DNA of 64,000 nucleotides from NCBI RefSeq assembly GCF_000344785.1, contig NC_020506.1, forward strand, positions 1,302,001 through 1,366,000. Reading direction: 5' to 3'. The notes under the pieces were generated by a model. That model was given only the letters and a program-made list of their open reading frames with translations. It had not been told where the DNA came from and made no database searches. Position numbers and translations under genes: made by a program. Numbering within the stretch: position 1 is the first letter of the stretch; each line of letters opens with the position of its first letter. Source of the DNA: Corynebacterium callunae DSM 20147 (GTDB taxonomy: Bacteria; Actinomycetota; Actinomycetes; Mycobacteriales; Mycobacteriaceae). Shown piece after piece: positions 8,978 through 18,029 of this stretch.

Positions 8978-9021
8978 AATGGCCGCGGCTCCCAAACGGG
9001 AACCGCGGCCATTGGTTTATT
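8978..9021. terminator. Terminator hairpin after the DUF3515 gene; right copy of the 44-bp direct repeat
   Basis: Nearly the same sequence as 8084-8127 (three mismatches), with a slightly better stem (TCCC-AAAC-GGGA at the tip and CCGCGG flanks). It lies 13 bp beyond the stop of the DUF3515 gene, so this copy ends that transcript and separates it from the toxin-antitoxin operon. Confidence 0.85.
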
Positions 9022-9034
9022 ACAACCAAAAGCT

Positions 9035-10021
9035 TTAGCTGGCTGGAACAGTTTCTTCAATAATTCCAGAGATGGTGATCAACAAATTAGCGGCAGCCTG
9101 TGGCAAAGACACCGCAATATCAGTCTCCCGACCCAAGGCATACCACGTGGAAGCAGTGGTTCCGGAGGCGAGGATCGTATCTTCAAACCACGGAATGGTA
9201 TTGATCTGCTGCAACATGGCGCCTGCTGCGTAGTTTGCAGAGGGAGCAACCCCACAACGGATCACAATGGCTTCGAGACCAGGGGCTTCCCAAGCAATCG
9301 CGTCAGCGCCATATCCCACCTCAGCCATGCGGGTTTCGTCGATAAGCGTATAAGTGGCACCATCCTCGCCCCCGACCTCCAAGGTCTGGGGCAGGGCGTC
9401 GGTGAGCGCCTGGCAGGAATCCGACTGGATTCCAGCGGGCAAATCGCGCAGGGGAGCGGGATAAGGAGTGGCCGCGCGCTGCTCAAGCTGGGCCACAGCA
9501 TCGCTAAAAGGATCAACCGGGTTCTCAGCATTATCGGTGCTGAGGTTATCGGCAGTTACCGCGACCACGGGGAAACGGTCCACCGAATACCAGGTCTGCA
9601 GGGTAGAACCCGGGGTCATATCGGCAACTGGCAACCAGGTGGTGCCACCAGCCTCGACGGTATCTGCAAGCTCAGTGAACTGGAAGGGCATATCCACGCC
9701 ACAACGCACCGTAACCTGCTCAATGTCAGAAGAAGACCACGCTGCCACACCCGCTGGCTGTGGCTCGGCAATAACCGCGCGGGTATGGCCAAACGCCTTG
9801 TCCGGCAAAGCCTCGACAAGTGCAGAACATGCCGCAGATTCTGCCTCCGGAGCAGGCAAAGCACTCATAGAAACCTGGCGCTGACCAGCCGGGCCCAATA
9901 GCGCGCGGGCTGCCACCAACACACCTAAAACCAAAACAATGGAAAGAACTAAAGCAATAATGATCGGCGTTTTTTTCATCGCCCCGGCAGTTGACCCACC
10001 TGCGTTATTCACGGCACTCAT
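9035..10021 (-). CDS. Membrane-anchored DUF3515 protein with tandem domain duplication
   Basis: A 328-residue protein with one N-terminal membrane helix (about residues 18-42) and an extracytoplasmic part. Its place between ddl and thiL matches the DUF3515 protein of Corynebacteriales. Two similar halves are visible: C65-SALVEALP...VTVRCGV...TWYSVDR and C203-QALTDALP...IVIRCGV...TWYALGR, each with a pair of cysteines likely forming a disulfide. The family function is unknown; the ddl neighbour hints at the cell envelope. A leaderless start is possible (TAACGT 8 nt before the ATG). Confidence 0.8.
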   Translation of the reverse strand: MSAVNNAGGSTAGAMKKTPIIIALVLSIVLVLGVLVAARALLGPAGQRQVSMSALPAPEAESAACSALVEALPDKAFGHTRAVIAEPQPAGVAAWSSSDIEQVTVRCGVDMPFQFTELADTVEAGGTTWLPVADMTPGSTLQTWYSVDRFPVVAVTADNLSTDNAENPVDPFSDAVAQLEQRAATPYPAPLRDLPAGIQSDSCQALTDALPQTLEVGGEDGATYTLIDETRMAEVGYGADAIAWEAPGLEAIVIRCGVAPSANYAAGAMLQQINTIPWFEDTILASGTTASTWYALGRETDIAVSLPQAAANLLITISGIIEETVPAS

Positions 10022-10126
10022 ATAAGCACACGTTACCCGGCAGACGATAGACTAGAAAAACACTGATCAGACCCTCAAAGATCAACCTGATTTGTGGCCC
10101 CCAACCTTCGAGGAGTTAATAAAGCC

Positions 10127-11113
10127 GTGCCTGCACCAATTTTCCCCGCATCCATGCAGGATGGACCCACCGTCGGCGAGCTTGGCGAATTTGAGGTCAT
10201 CCGGGTTATTACCGAACAGGCAAGCTCCTCACTTAATGGTGATGACGCCGCAGTTCTCAGGCACGCAACCCCCAACTCCCGCGCCGTGGTAGCAACAGAC
10301 ATGCTGGTGTCTGGCCGCCACTTCCGCCTGGACTGGTCAACCCCTGCAGAAATTGGTGAAAAAGCAATCCTGCAAAACTTCGCCGATATTGAAGCCATGG
10401 GTGCACGTCCAGTAGCAGCGCTTTTAGCGATTTCCGCACCCACCCACACCCCCGTGGAATTTATTAGAGGGCTCGCCTCCGGCATCGGAAAACGCCTCGG
10501 GGAGTACTCCGCAGAACTTGTGGGCGGAGATGTTGCCTCCGGAGAATCGCTAGTTATCTCCGTTACCGCCATCGGCGCCCTCGGCGGCTCCCTGCCCGAA
10601 CTCACCCTCGGCCGCGCCCGCCCCGGTCAAACCCTGGTGGCACACGGCCGTATCGGTTATTCCGCCGCAGGTCTGGCGCTGCTTGAACATTTCGGGCGCG
10701 CCGGGGTACCCGAGCATTTTAAACCGCTTATCGACGCCCACTGCTCCCCGCGACTCACCCCCGGGCGCGGGATGGTGGCGCGTGCTGCCGGGGCAACGGC
10801 CATGACTGATAATTCCGACGGGCTGATTGTGGATCTCTCCCACATGGCTAAAAAGTCCGGAGTCCGCATTGACGTCGATTCCGCCGAAATCGCCCCAGAT
10901 TCCTTATTAAGTCTGGCAGGCGAAGAATTAGGCTGCGATCCTTGGGAATGGATCCTCAGCGGTGGGGAAGACCACACCCTATTGTCCACCACCTTTGGTG
11001 ACGCACCATCCGGATTCCGAGTAATCGGCCGGGTAACCAAATCTCGCCCCGATGACCTGGTAACCGTAGACAAAAAGACACCCGCTTACTCCGCCGGATG
11101 GAAGAGCTTTTAA
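10127..11113 (+). CDS. thiL: Thiamine-monophosphate kinase
   Basis: A PurM-like ATP-dependent kinase that makes thiamine diphosphate from TMP. Key segments are NGDDAAVL, NFADIEAMGARP, GGDVASGESLVISVTAIG and GGEDHTLL (metal/ATP and substrate sites). The frame is open from a GTG at 10094, but AGGAG at 10111-10115 lies 11 nt before the GTG at 10127, so that start is preferred (about 328 residues). ung starts 6 bp after its stop, so the two are probably co-transcribed. Confidence 0.93.
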   Translation: MPAPIFPASMQDGPTVGELGEFEVIRVITEQASSSLNGDDAAVLRHATPNSRAVVATDMLVSGRHFRLDWSTPAEIGEKAILQNFADIEAMGARPVAALLAISAPTHTPVEFIRGLASGIGKRLGEYSAELVGGDVASGESLVISVTAIGALGGSLPELTLGRARPGQTLVAHGRIGYSAAGLALLEHFGRAGVPEHFKPLIDAHCSPRLTPGRGMVARAAGATAMTDNSDGLIVDLSHMAKKSGVRIDVDSAEIAPDSLLSLAGEELGCDPWEWILSGGEDHTLLSTTFGDAPSGFRVIGRVTKSRPDDLVTVDKKTPAYSAGWKSF

Positions 11114-11119
11114 AAAACT

Positions 11120-11899
11120 ATGTGGAATAGCATTGATGAATTACCCATTCACCCCAGCTGGAAGCCAGTGTTAGAGCCAGTAGCTGCACAAATTTCCCAA
11201 GTGGGGAGCTTCCTTGCTGGTGAAGTAGCCACCGGCCGTGGCTTTTTGCCCGCTGAAGAGGATGTGTTTAAGGCCTTTAGCTATCCCTTTGATGAAGTTA
11301 AGGTTCTCATCATGGGCCAAGATCCTTATCCAACTCCGGGACACGCTATGGGTTTAAGCTTTTCCACCCAACCTGCGGTGCGACCACTGCCACGCAGCCT
11401 CAACAATATTTTCAAAGAGATGGCCAGTGATCTGGGCTCTGCTGTTTCTACAAGCTCTGCTGGCTCTGCTGAGGTGGAGGCTGCGCAGGGGGCTTTGGAC
11501 CTGGGAGTACTGGAGGCAGTTGCAAATACGCCTGCTGAGGCGACCCAATTGCCCAGCTCCGGTGACCTCACCCCGTGGTGTGAACAGGGCGTTGCACTAT
11601 TTAATCGCGTGCTCACCGTTACCCCGGGAGCTGCCGGAAGCCACAAAGGTAAAGGTTGGGAAGAGATAACCCAAGCAGCAATCACCGCATTAGGGCAAAG
11701 AAATAAACCCCTGGTAGCAATCCTGTGGGGTAAACAAGCCCAAGAAGTCCAAAAATTCCTCGGCGATACCCCATGCATTTGCTCTGTACATCCCTCACCG
11801 CTGTCCGCCTCCCGCGGATTCTTTGGCTCCAAGCCTTTTAGCCGAGCCAATGAGATCCTAAAGAACCTCGGTGCCACCCCAGTGCACTGGCAACTGTAA
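11120..11899 (+). CDS. ung: Uracil-DNA glycosylase (family 1) with an internal insertion
   Basis: A 259-residue enzyme that removes uracil from DNA. The water-activating loop [12 protein letters not shown] (catalytic Asp68) and the [13 protein letters not shown] loop (His224) are intact. Between the GLSFS core and [16 protein letters not shown] there is an Ala/Ser/Glu-rich insertion of roughly 40 residues (about 108-148) absent from E. coli-type Ung. It lies in the thiL-ung-fakA-like-recG series also seen in mycobacteria. Confidence 0.95.
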   Translation: MWNSIDELPIHPSWKPVLEPVAAQISQVGSFLAGEVATGRGFLPAEEDVFKAFSYPFDEVKVLIMGQDPYPTPGHAMGLSFSTQPAVRPLPRSLNNIFKEMASDLGSAVSTSSAGSAEVEAAQGALDLGVLEAVANTPAEATQLPSSGDLTPWCEQGVALFNRVLTVTPGAAGSHKGKGWEEITQAAITALGQRNKPLVAILWGKQAQEVQKFLGDTPCICSVHPSPLSASRGFFGSKPFSRANEILKNLGATPVHWQL

Positions 11900-11910
11900 A
11901 GTAAATCACT

Positions 11911-13608
11911 ATGTCCGGCAGTAGCAGCGAAAACCAGAATGACACCCCACACACCGCGGTGGCATCTGACCCTACACTCCAACTCGACGGCCCAGGCGTC
12001 CTCGGCTGGGCCCACACTGCCGTAAAAGAACTCAGCGAACGTCGCGCCGAAATCAACGCACTTAACGTATTCCCAGTGCCAGACGCCGACACCGGTTCCA
12101 ATATGACCCACACGATGACAGCGGCGCTCGATGAGGCACTCAAAGCTACCGACACCTCTGACGTAGCACGTATGACCGCAGCTCTTGCAGTTGGTTCCGT
12201 TCGTGGGGCACGTGGAAACTCCGGAGTAGTGCTAAGCCAAGTCCTCCGCGCCATCTCCCAAGCCGCAGCCAATGGCGTGATCAATGGACACACAGTCCAA
12301 GAAGCACTCGGCATCGCCCGCTCCCTAGTAGACCGCGCCATTACCGATCCGGTAGAAGGCACCGTTGTTACCGTCCTGCGTTCAGCCGCCATCGAAGCTG
12401 AACACAGCGTGGAAAACGGCGAGGACGATCTCCTCAGCGTGGTACGCAATACCGTTAAAGCAGCACGCACTGCGCTAGCTCGCACGCCTTCCCAACTCGC
12501 AGTACTGCGCGAAGCTGGAGTAGTAGATGCCGGTGGCCAAGGCCTAGTTATTTTGCTGGAAAGCCTACTTGCCCAAATAGACCCCAGCATGACCAGGGAA
12601 GAACACCGTTCCCGTCAAGGTGAATCTGCAGAATCTAATAATGCTGAAGGGGCAGAAGACCAAGACTCACATGGGCGAGTAGGCAACCTTGAAGTGATGT
12701 TCTACATCACCTGCGCCACTGAGACTGCACTCAACGCTTTGGAAAGCACGCTGCAGGAATATGGCGACAGCCTGATTATCGCCCGCGAAACAGACAACGC
12801 AGCAATGGTGCATATCCACTCCCGTCGCGCTGGGGAACTAATTGAACAAGCCTTCGCCAGCGGGGAAGTAAAAGATCTCCGCCTAGAAATTTTGCCCGAA
12901 ACCCGGCATAGCAGCATCGGCCAACCGCGCCGGGTTCTCATGGCCGTCGCTCCCTACGGATTAGTAGCAGAGCTTTATAGCAGTGCTGGTGTAAATGTCA
13001 TCCCGCGTGAGATTGCGCAGCTACATGCCGCAGACCCAAGCGATGACATTGTGGCCAAGATTGTCTCCAGTGCCCGCAAATCCGGTGCTGATGAGGTCAT
13101 TCTTTTGCCCAATGGTTTATTAAGCAAACGGGAGTTGGTCTCCATTGAGCGCTCCAGCCATGCCTTTGAACAAAATGTGATTATTTTGCCCACCTCAACC
13201 TTGGTCTCTGGCATTGCCGCTGTCGCCGTTCATGATCCGGCTCAGCCAATCGCAGTGGATTCCTATGCGATGGCTGAAGCAGCTGGCGCCATGCGTACTG
13301 CCGTGGTTCGGGCTGCCACCAGCGCAGCCCTTACTCAAGCCGGAGCATGTTCCAAGGGAGATCTGCTGACCTTTATTGGCCCGGAGATTGTGCAAGTCTC
13401 TGAGGAATTAAATGAGGCATTAGCTCGTACCGCTTTGCGATTGCTCGATGGCGGTGGAGAGCAAATCACCTTGCTGATTCTAAAAGAACGCCAGCATGAG
13501 TTTGATGAGGATATTTTCCGCCGTGGCCTGGGCACTCATACGGGTGTGGAGATCACCGTCTATCCTGCATCTGGAATGGAGAATCTCGTAGAGATCGGGG
13601 TGGAGTAG
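11911..13608 (+). CDS. DAK2/DhaL-domain protein, FakA-like (YloV family)
   Basis: A 565-residue protein. The N-terminal DhaL kinase domain carries NVFPVPDADTGSNMTHTM (Mg-ADP ligands) and GARGNSGVVLSQ; the C-terminal half resembles the FakA/DUF1949 region. In Firmicutes FakA phosphorylates fatty acids bound to FakB (DegV) proteins; no FakB gene is in this window, so that role here is only inferred. An acidic linker (about residues 228-250) joins the halves. It begins 11 bp after ung and recG starts 3 bp after its stop. Confidence 0.85.
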   Translation: MSGSSSENQNDTPHTAVASDPTLQLDGPGVLGWAHTAVKELSERRAEINALNVFPVPDADTGSNMTHTMTAALDEALKATDTSDVARMTAALAVGSVRGARGNSGVVLSQVLRAISQAAANGVINGHTVQEALGIARSLVDRAITDPVEGTVVTVLRSAAIEAEHSVENGEDDLLSVVRNTVKAARTALARTPSQLAVLREAGVVDAGGQGLVILLESLLAQIDPSMTREEHRSRQGESAESNNAEGAEDQDSHGRVGNLEVMFYITCATETALNALESTLQEYGDSLIIARETDNAAMVHIHSRRAGELIEQAFASGEVKDLRLEILPETRHSSIGQPRRVLMAVAPYGLVAELYSSAGVNVIPREIAQLHAADPSDDIVAKIVSSARKSGADEVILLPNGLLSKRELVSIERSSHAFEQNVIILPTSTLVSGIAAVAVHDPAQPIAVDSYAMAEAAGAMRTAVVRAATSAALTQAGACSKGDLLTFIGPEIVQVSEELNEALARTALRLLDGGGEQITLLILKERQHEFDEDIFRRGLGTHTGVEITVYPASGMENLVEIGVE

Positions 13609-13611
13609 GCG

Positions 13612-15735
13612 ATGTTGGGTTGGCATGATGAGCGTTTGCTTAAGGATATTCTGCCCGGAAAAGAAGCAAAAGCCATTGAAAAGGCCTTAGGCTACACAAC
13701 CGCGGAACAACTGCTCGGCCATCATGTGCGCAAATATTCCCACCACGGTTCAGGTGTGGGCATCGGCGATGCCGTAGAAGGCGATCTTGTCACCATTGTC
13801 GGTGAAGTTGCGGTGGCCAAACAGTCCTATACCCAATCCGGCAAGCTGCTCTACAAGGTAATGGTGGTAAGCGAAACTGAGCGTATTGGTATCTCATTTT
13901 TCGGGGCAAAGCATATTCCACGCCTGTTGCCGCAGGGTACCCGTGCGCTTTTTACCGGCAAGGTGAAATTCTTCCGCAATGAGCCACAGCTTTCCCATCC
14001 TGAATTCATCGTCATCCCCACCCCAGGTTCGACCGCCAAACTCACCGCCACCGGTGGCATGAAATCTTTGGCTGCCTATGGCGATATTGAAGAGGTTGCC
14101 CGCCGATTGGTGGACCGCGAATACATTCCGATCTACGCAGGCACAGCCACCATGACCACATGGCGGATTATGGCAGCAGTGCAGCGAGTACTAGAAACCA
14201 TGCCGGTTATTAAAGAACCGCTAAGTGTGGTTCCAGACGGCATGCCTAGTTTTGATGAAGCCATCCGTGGCATCCACGATCCAGGAGATCAACCACCCAG
14301 CACCTTTATTAATCGGCTTAAATACAATGAGGCGCTGTCGCTGGCAACCGTGATGGCCATTCGCCGCGCGGATACCAAAAACCGCAAGGCGCCTCCGATG
14401 CCGCGCGCGCTTAAAGGGCATCAACATATGCTCATTGAAGCACTTCATTTCCAACTCACCGCAGGTCAAAAGCAGGTGATTCGAGAGATTAGCGCCGATA
14501 TTGAACAGCGCATTCCAATGTCTCGTCTGCTCCAAGGTGAGGTGGGTTCTGGTAAAACCATCGTCTCCTTAATCGCCATGTGTCAGGCCATTGATTCTGG
14601 CCGGCAGTGTGCGATGTTGGCGCCAACTGAAGTTCTGGCTACCCAGCACGCTCGGAGTATTACCGCGACTCTTAAAGCAGCAGGCCTAGACATCAAGGTT
14701 GTGCTCTTGACCGGATCGATGTCCACGGCCCGCAAGAAGGAAGCACTACTAGAGATTATTTCCGGCGATGCTGACATTGTGGTGGGCACCCACGCGCTTA
14801 TTCAAGATAACGTGGAGTTTTTTGATCTGGGCCTGGTGATTGTGGATGAGCAACACCGCTTTGGCGTGGAACAGCGCGATCGTCTGCGCACCAAAGGTCG
14901 CGAGGGTCTGACTCCGCATTTGCTGGTGATGACAGCAACGCCGATTCCGCGCACCATCGCCATGACTGTCTTTGGGGATCTTGCGGTGTCTACCCTCCGC
15001 GAGCTCCCCGGTGGTCGTCGCCCCATTCAGACTTCGGTAATTCCTGATTACAAGGCCGGCTGGGTTAAACGCGGCTGGGAGCGCATCGGTGAGGAGGTTT
15101 TAGCTGGCAGGCAAGCCTATGTGGTGTGCCCGCGCATCGAGGGTGAAGGCGGCGTTTTAGAAATCCACGCGCTGCTGGAGGAAAAGATTTACCCCGGCCT
15201 TAATGTTGGCATGCTACATGGGCGGATGGATACCGAGCTTAAAGATGAAGTGATGGGGGAGTTTGCCCGGGGCGAGATTGATATTTTAGTTGCCACCACC
15301 GTTATTGAGGTCGGTATTGACGTTGCCAATGCCACTGTCATGCTCATCCGCGAGGCCGAGCGCTTTGGCGTCTCGCAGATTCACCAGCTGCGCGGTCGTG
15401 TAGGCCGTGGCTCTTTTGATTCGCTGTGTTTGCTGCACACCACCTTTGATGAGCACTCACCGCAGGGCAAAAGGCTTGCAGCAATTGCGGCTACAACCGA
15501 TGGTTTTCAACTCTCTGAACTTGACTTGCAGGTTCGTCAAGAGGGGGACGTGCTGGGCACCCGCCAATCGGGCAGCGACACCAAATTGCGCCACCTTTCC
15601 TTTATCACTGACCAAAAAATTATCGAACAGGCGCTTATCGACGCCGCCGAGCTGGTCTCGCGCGACCGCCGTCGCGCGCTTGAGCTAGTCAGTGAGATAG
15701 CGATGGTTAATCAGGACTACCTGGAAAAGAGCTGA
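13612..15735 (+). CDS. recG: ATP-dependent DNA helicase RecG
   Basis: A 707-residue superfamily 2 helicase that reverses stalled replication forks and processes recombination branches. An N-terminal wedge/OB region (about 55-150) is followed by helicase lobe 1 with Walker A GEVGSGKT (near residue 308) and DEQH (near 410), then lobe 2 with TTVIEVGIDVANA and QLRGRVGRG. The ATG follows the fakA-like stop by 3 bp. Confidence 0.97.
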   Translation: MLGWHDERLLKDILPGKEAKAIEKALGYTTAEQLLGHHVRKYSHHGSGVGIGDAVEGDLVTIVGEVAVAKQSYTQSGKLLYKVMVVSETERIGISFFGAKHIPRLLPQGTRALFTGKVKFFRNEPQLSHPEFIVIPTPGSTAKLTATGGMKSLAAYGDIEEVARRLVDREYIPIYAGTATMTTWRIMAAVQRVLETMPVIKEPLSVVPDGMPSFDEAIRGIHDPGDQPPSTFINRLKYNEALSLATVMAIRRADTKNRKAPPMPRALKGHQHMLIEALHFQLTAGQKQVIREISADIEQRIPMSRLLQGEVGSGKTIVSLIAMCQAIDSGRQCAMLAPTEVLATQHARSITATLKAAGLDIKVVLLTGSMSTARKKEALLEIISGDADIVVGTHALIQDNVEFFDLGLVIVDEQHRFGVEQRDRLRTKGREGLTPHLLVMTATPIPRTIAMTVFGDLAVSTLRELPGGRRPIQTSVIPDYKAGWVKRGWERIGEEVLAGRQAYVVCPRIEGEGGVLEIHALLEEKIYPGLNVGMLHGRMDTELKDEVMGEFARGEIDILVATTVIEVGIDVANATVMLIREAERFGVSQIHQLRGRVGRGSFDSLCLLHTTFDEHSPQGKRLAAIAATTDGFQLSELDLQVRQEGDVLGTRQSGSDTKLRHLSFITDQKIIEQALIDAAELVSRDRRRALELVSEIAMVNQDYLEKS

Positions 15736-15766
15736 CCCTGCCTGCTAAGAAATGGGCAACCTGCGA

Positions 15767-15780
15767 TAGTCTATAAGCCA
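15767..15780 (+). promoter_or_regulatory. Leaderless promoter of the biotinyl-like gene
   Basis: The -10 hexamer TAGTCT (15767-15772) sits exactly 7 nt before the ATG at 15780, so the mRNA should begin at or next to the start codon. No ribosome site is present. Confidence 0.5.
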
Positions 15781-15995
15781 TGAAGATCTGCGCACCTTTT
15801 GCCGGAATCGTCCACTACTTCGTCGATGAGGGCGATGCAGTGGAAACCGGAATGCAACTTGGCACTGTTGAAACAATCAAGCTCGAAGCACCTATCCTGG
15901 CTCCCGGCCCAGGCATCGTCGCTTCCCTTGCCTTTGATGATTTTTCCGATGTCACCGGCGGCGATGAGTTGCTGGAATTGGAGGCTAAGAAATAA
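15780..15995 (+). CDS. Small biotinyl/lipoyl-attachment-domain protein
   Basis: A 71-residue stand-alone hammerhead domain starting MKICAPFAGIVHYFVDEGD and ending GGDELLELEAKK, the usual BCCP/lipoyl beta-sandwich. The modifiable lysine is K34 in ETIKLEAP, where BCCPs have (A/V)MK(M/L): the methionine before the lysine is isoleucine. It may act as a carrier subunit for an acyl-CoA carboxylase encoded elsewhere; whether it is biotinylated is unknown. It overlaps the rsmD start by 1 bp (TAATG). Confidence 0.8.
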   Translation: MKICAPFAGIVHYFVDEGDAVETGMQLGTVETIKLEAPILAPGPGIVASLAFDDFSDVTGGDELLELEAKK

Positions 15996-16582
15996 TGGGA
16001 CAAACACGCATTATTTCCGGCGAAGCACGTGGCCGGAAGATCGAGGTGCCACCAGCTGGCACCCGCCCTACCTCTGACCGCGCCCGCGAAGGCCTATTCT
16101 CTTCTCTTCAGGTGCGTTTTGGCTTTGAAGGCCAGCGTGTTTTGGACCTTTTTGCAGGCTCCGGAGCCCTTGGTTTAGAGGCAGCCTCCCGCGGTGCGGA
16201 AGAAGTGGTGTTGGTGGAATCCAACCCTAAGGCTGCAGAAGTAATCCGCCACAATATTGGCGTGGTTAAACACCCACGCGTGCAGGTAGCAGAGATGAAA
16301 GCATCTACCTACCTCGCCTCAGCCCCCAATAAGCACTTCACCATGGTGCTCGCTGATCCTCCCTATGAGCTTGCCGACGAAGCGGTGCGGGAAATGCTGG
16401 ATGCTTTAACGCCCAAATTGCTAGATGGCGCTGCAATTGTGGTGGAACGCCACGTTGAATCTCCTGAAACTGATTGGCCAGCCTGGATGGTGCCCACCAC
16501 CCAGAAGCTGAAGAAGCGTACCTATGGCATTGCTCGGATGGATATGGCAGTGTTTGATGAAACCCTGCTTGAGGAGAGCTAA
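15995..16582 (+). CDS. rsmD: 16S rRNA (guanine966-N2)-methyltransferase
   Basis: A 195-residue SAM-dependent methyltransferase with [10 protein letters not shown] at the N-terminus, [17 protein letters not shown] as SAM motif I and the catalytic DPPY in [10 protein letters not shown]. RsmD methylates the exocyclic amine of G966 in 16S rRNA. It overlaps both neighbours by 1 bp (TAATG junctions), and the rsmD-coaD pairing is widespread in bacteria. Confidence 0.95.
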   Translation: MGQTRIISGEARGRKIEVPPAGTRPTSDRAREGLFSSLQVRFGFEGQRVLDLFAGSGALGLEAASRGAEEVVLVESNPKAAEVIRHNIGVVKHPRVQVAEMKASTYLASAPNKHFTMVLADPPYELADEAVREMLDALTPKLLDGAAIVVERHVESPETDWPAWMVPTTQKLKKRTYGIARMDMAVFDETLLEES

Positions 16583-17061
16583 TGAAAGCCGTGTGCCCTG
16601 GTTCCTTTGATCCCATTACCTTGGGTCACCTAGACATCATTACCCGTGCGGCTGCGCAATTTGATGAGGTTACGGTTCTTGTTACCGCCAACCCCAATAA
16701 AAATACCGGCCTTTTTAGCGTTCCAGAGCGTATGGAACTTATCCGGGAATCCACCGCACACTTGAGCAATGTCTCAGTAGATACCTGGGCTTCATTGTTG
16801 GTGGATTACACCACGGCCCACGGGGTGACAGCTTTGGTCAAGGGTCTGCGCAGCTCCCTTGACTATGAATATGAGCTGCCCATGGCGCAGATGAACCGCA
16901 GGCTTTCTGGCGTTGATACCTTTTTCCTGCTTACCGATGAAAAATACGGTTATGTCAGTTCCACCCTGTGCAAAGAAGTAGCGCGCTTTGGTGGTGATGT
17001 TTCAGGACTGTTGCCTGAGGTAGTGGCTCAAGCGATGGCCAAAAAGTACCGCCAAAACTAA
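16582..17061 (+). CDS. coaD: Pantetheine-phosphate adenylyltransferase
   Basis: A 159-residue nucleotidyltransferase, fourth step of CoA synthesis (4'-phosphopantetheine + ATP to dephospho-CoA). [14 protein letters not shown] contains the TxGH nucleotide motif, and [20 protein letters not shown] the C-terminal ATP loop. coaE, the next enzyme of the pathway, lies at 39969-40571. The start overlaps the rsmD stop. Confidence 0.97.
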   Translation: MKAVCPGSFDPITLGHLDIITRAAAQFDEVTVLVTANPNKNTGLFSVPERMELIRESTAHLSNVSVDTWASLLVDYTTAHGVTALVKGLRSSLDYEYELPMAQMNRRLSGVDTFFLLTDEKYGYVSSTLCKEVARFGGDVSGLLPEVVAQAMAKKYRQN

Positions 17062-17064
17062 CTT

Positions 17065-17811
17065 ATGCTTGCATTAATCAGCATAGGGTTGATCGTTTGC
17101 TTTGGGGCTTGTTTACAAAGAGTGTCAGGTTTGGGTCTTGGCCTGGTGGCCGGACCTGTCATGGCTATCATCATTGGTCCCATTGAGGGAATTTTGGTGG
17201 TCAATGTAATTTCCGTGTTTAATGCTGCCCTGAGTTCTGCAGGTGTGCGGGCACATATTGATTGGCCTCAATTCCGCCTTATTTCGAGCGTCTTGGTACT
17301 GGGAGCAATTCCTGCGACTGTGCTATTAAAGTTTGTGCCTGTTGCAGTTGTTTTGACCTGCGTCGCAATCCTCCTCTTGCTCTCTTTGAGCGTGGTTAGT
17401 TTTGCACAGCATAAAATTCCGCACTTTTCCGGCAAAACTCCCGCATTGGTGGCGGGCATTGTAGCTGGCTTTAGCAACTCACTGTCTGGAGCTTCGGGGC
17501 CAGTATTGACCATTTATGCCCAAGCCACGCGATGGGAGCAACGAGCTTTTGCCGCCACCTTGCAGCCCATTTTCTTGGTGGCAGCAGTAATCTCTATCCT
17601 CATTAAGGCCGTTTTTGGAACAGCACAAATGGCACATACCAGCGTGTGGATTTGGCCAATTGCGCTTATCGCCATGGTGCTAGGGAATCTCCTAGGTGCA
17701 CGCCTTACTCCATATATCGCGAAAAGCACTGCGCGGAAGTTTGCCTTGGCGGTTGCTTTTGGAGGAGCATTTACCGTGCTATTTAAGGGCGTTAGTGGCC
17801 TTATCGCTTAG
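17065..17811 (+). CDS. TauE/SafE family membrane exporter
   Basis: A 248-residue polytopic protein with about seven or eight hydrophobic helices and two related halves (RVSGLGLGLVAGPVMAIIIG and GIVAGFSNSLSGASGPVLTIYA), as in TauE/SafE permeases. It begins 3 bp after coaD and is probably its last co-transcribed partner. It is a second, divergent member of the family in this window (see 1-539). The substrate is unknown. Confidence 0.85.
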   Translation: MLALISIGLIVCFGACLQRVSGLGLGLVAGPVMAIIIGPIEGILVVNVISVFNAALSSAGVRAHIDWPQFRLISSVLVLGAIPATVLLKFVPVAVVLTCVAILLLLSLSVVSFAQHKIPHFSGKTPALVAGIVAGFSNSLSGASGPVLTIYAQATRWEQRAFAATLQPIFLVAAVISILIKAVFGTAQMAHTSVWIWPIALIAMVLGNLLGARLTPYIAKSTARKFALAVAFGGAFTVLFKGVSGLIA

Positions 17812-17861
17812 ATTCGCCTAAGGTATCGGGCATTCGATCGATAGCGGAGGAGGTGACAGCG

Positions 17862-18029
17862 ATGGGTGTAGATAGATCAATGTGGAAGATGAATCCTGAA
17901 AGGCTTCAGGAACATCTGCAATTGAAAAATCGCGCTAGACAAATTCCGGACAAGAAGAAGGAAAGCAAAAAGAGGGCCTGCCGAGTATCTCGGCGGGCCC
18001 TCCCGCTTTTTCCATCGCTGTCTGTTTAG
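17862..18029 (+). CDS. Possible 55-codon small basic protein
   Basis: An open frame of 55 codons ([20 protein letters not shown]...), very basic in the second half. It is preceded by GGAGGAGG (17846-17853) at good spacing; an in-frame GTG at 17853 is an alternative start. The last third is formed by the terminator hairpin sequence and the stop lies 4 bp inside the ABC ATPase gene on the other strand, which weakens the case. No family recognised. It could be a real small gene or a remnant. Confidence 0.4.
   Translation: MGVDRSMWKMNPERLQEHLQLKNRARQIPDKKKESKKRACRVSRRALPLFPSLSV
17972..18011. terminator. Strong terminator downstream of the coaD/TauE group
   Basis: GAGGGCC-T-GCCGAG pairs with CTCGGC-G-GGCCCTC around a TAT loop, followed by CCCGCTTTTT. 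On the other strand the stem is followed by CTTTTTGC, so it can also end the ABC operon. Confidence 0.9.

Noticed and set aside
8711..9901. 396-codon plus-strand open frame
   Set aside because: Antisense to the antitoxin and DUF3515 genes and reads through the terminator hairpin; composition is not protein-like.
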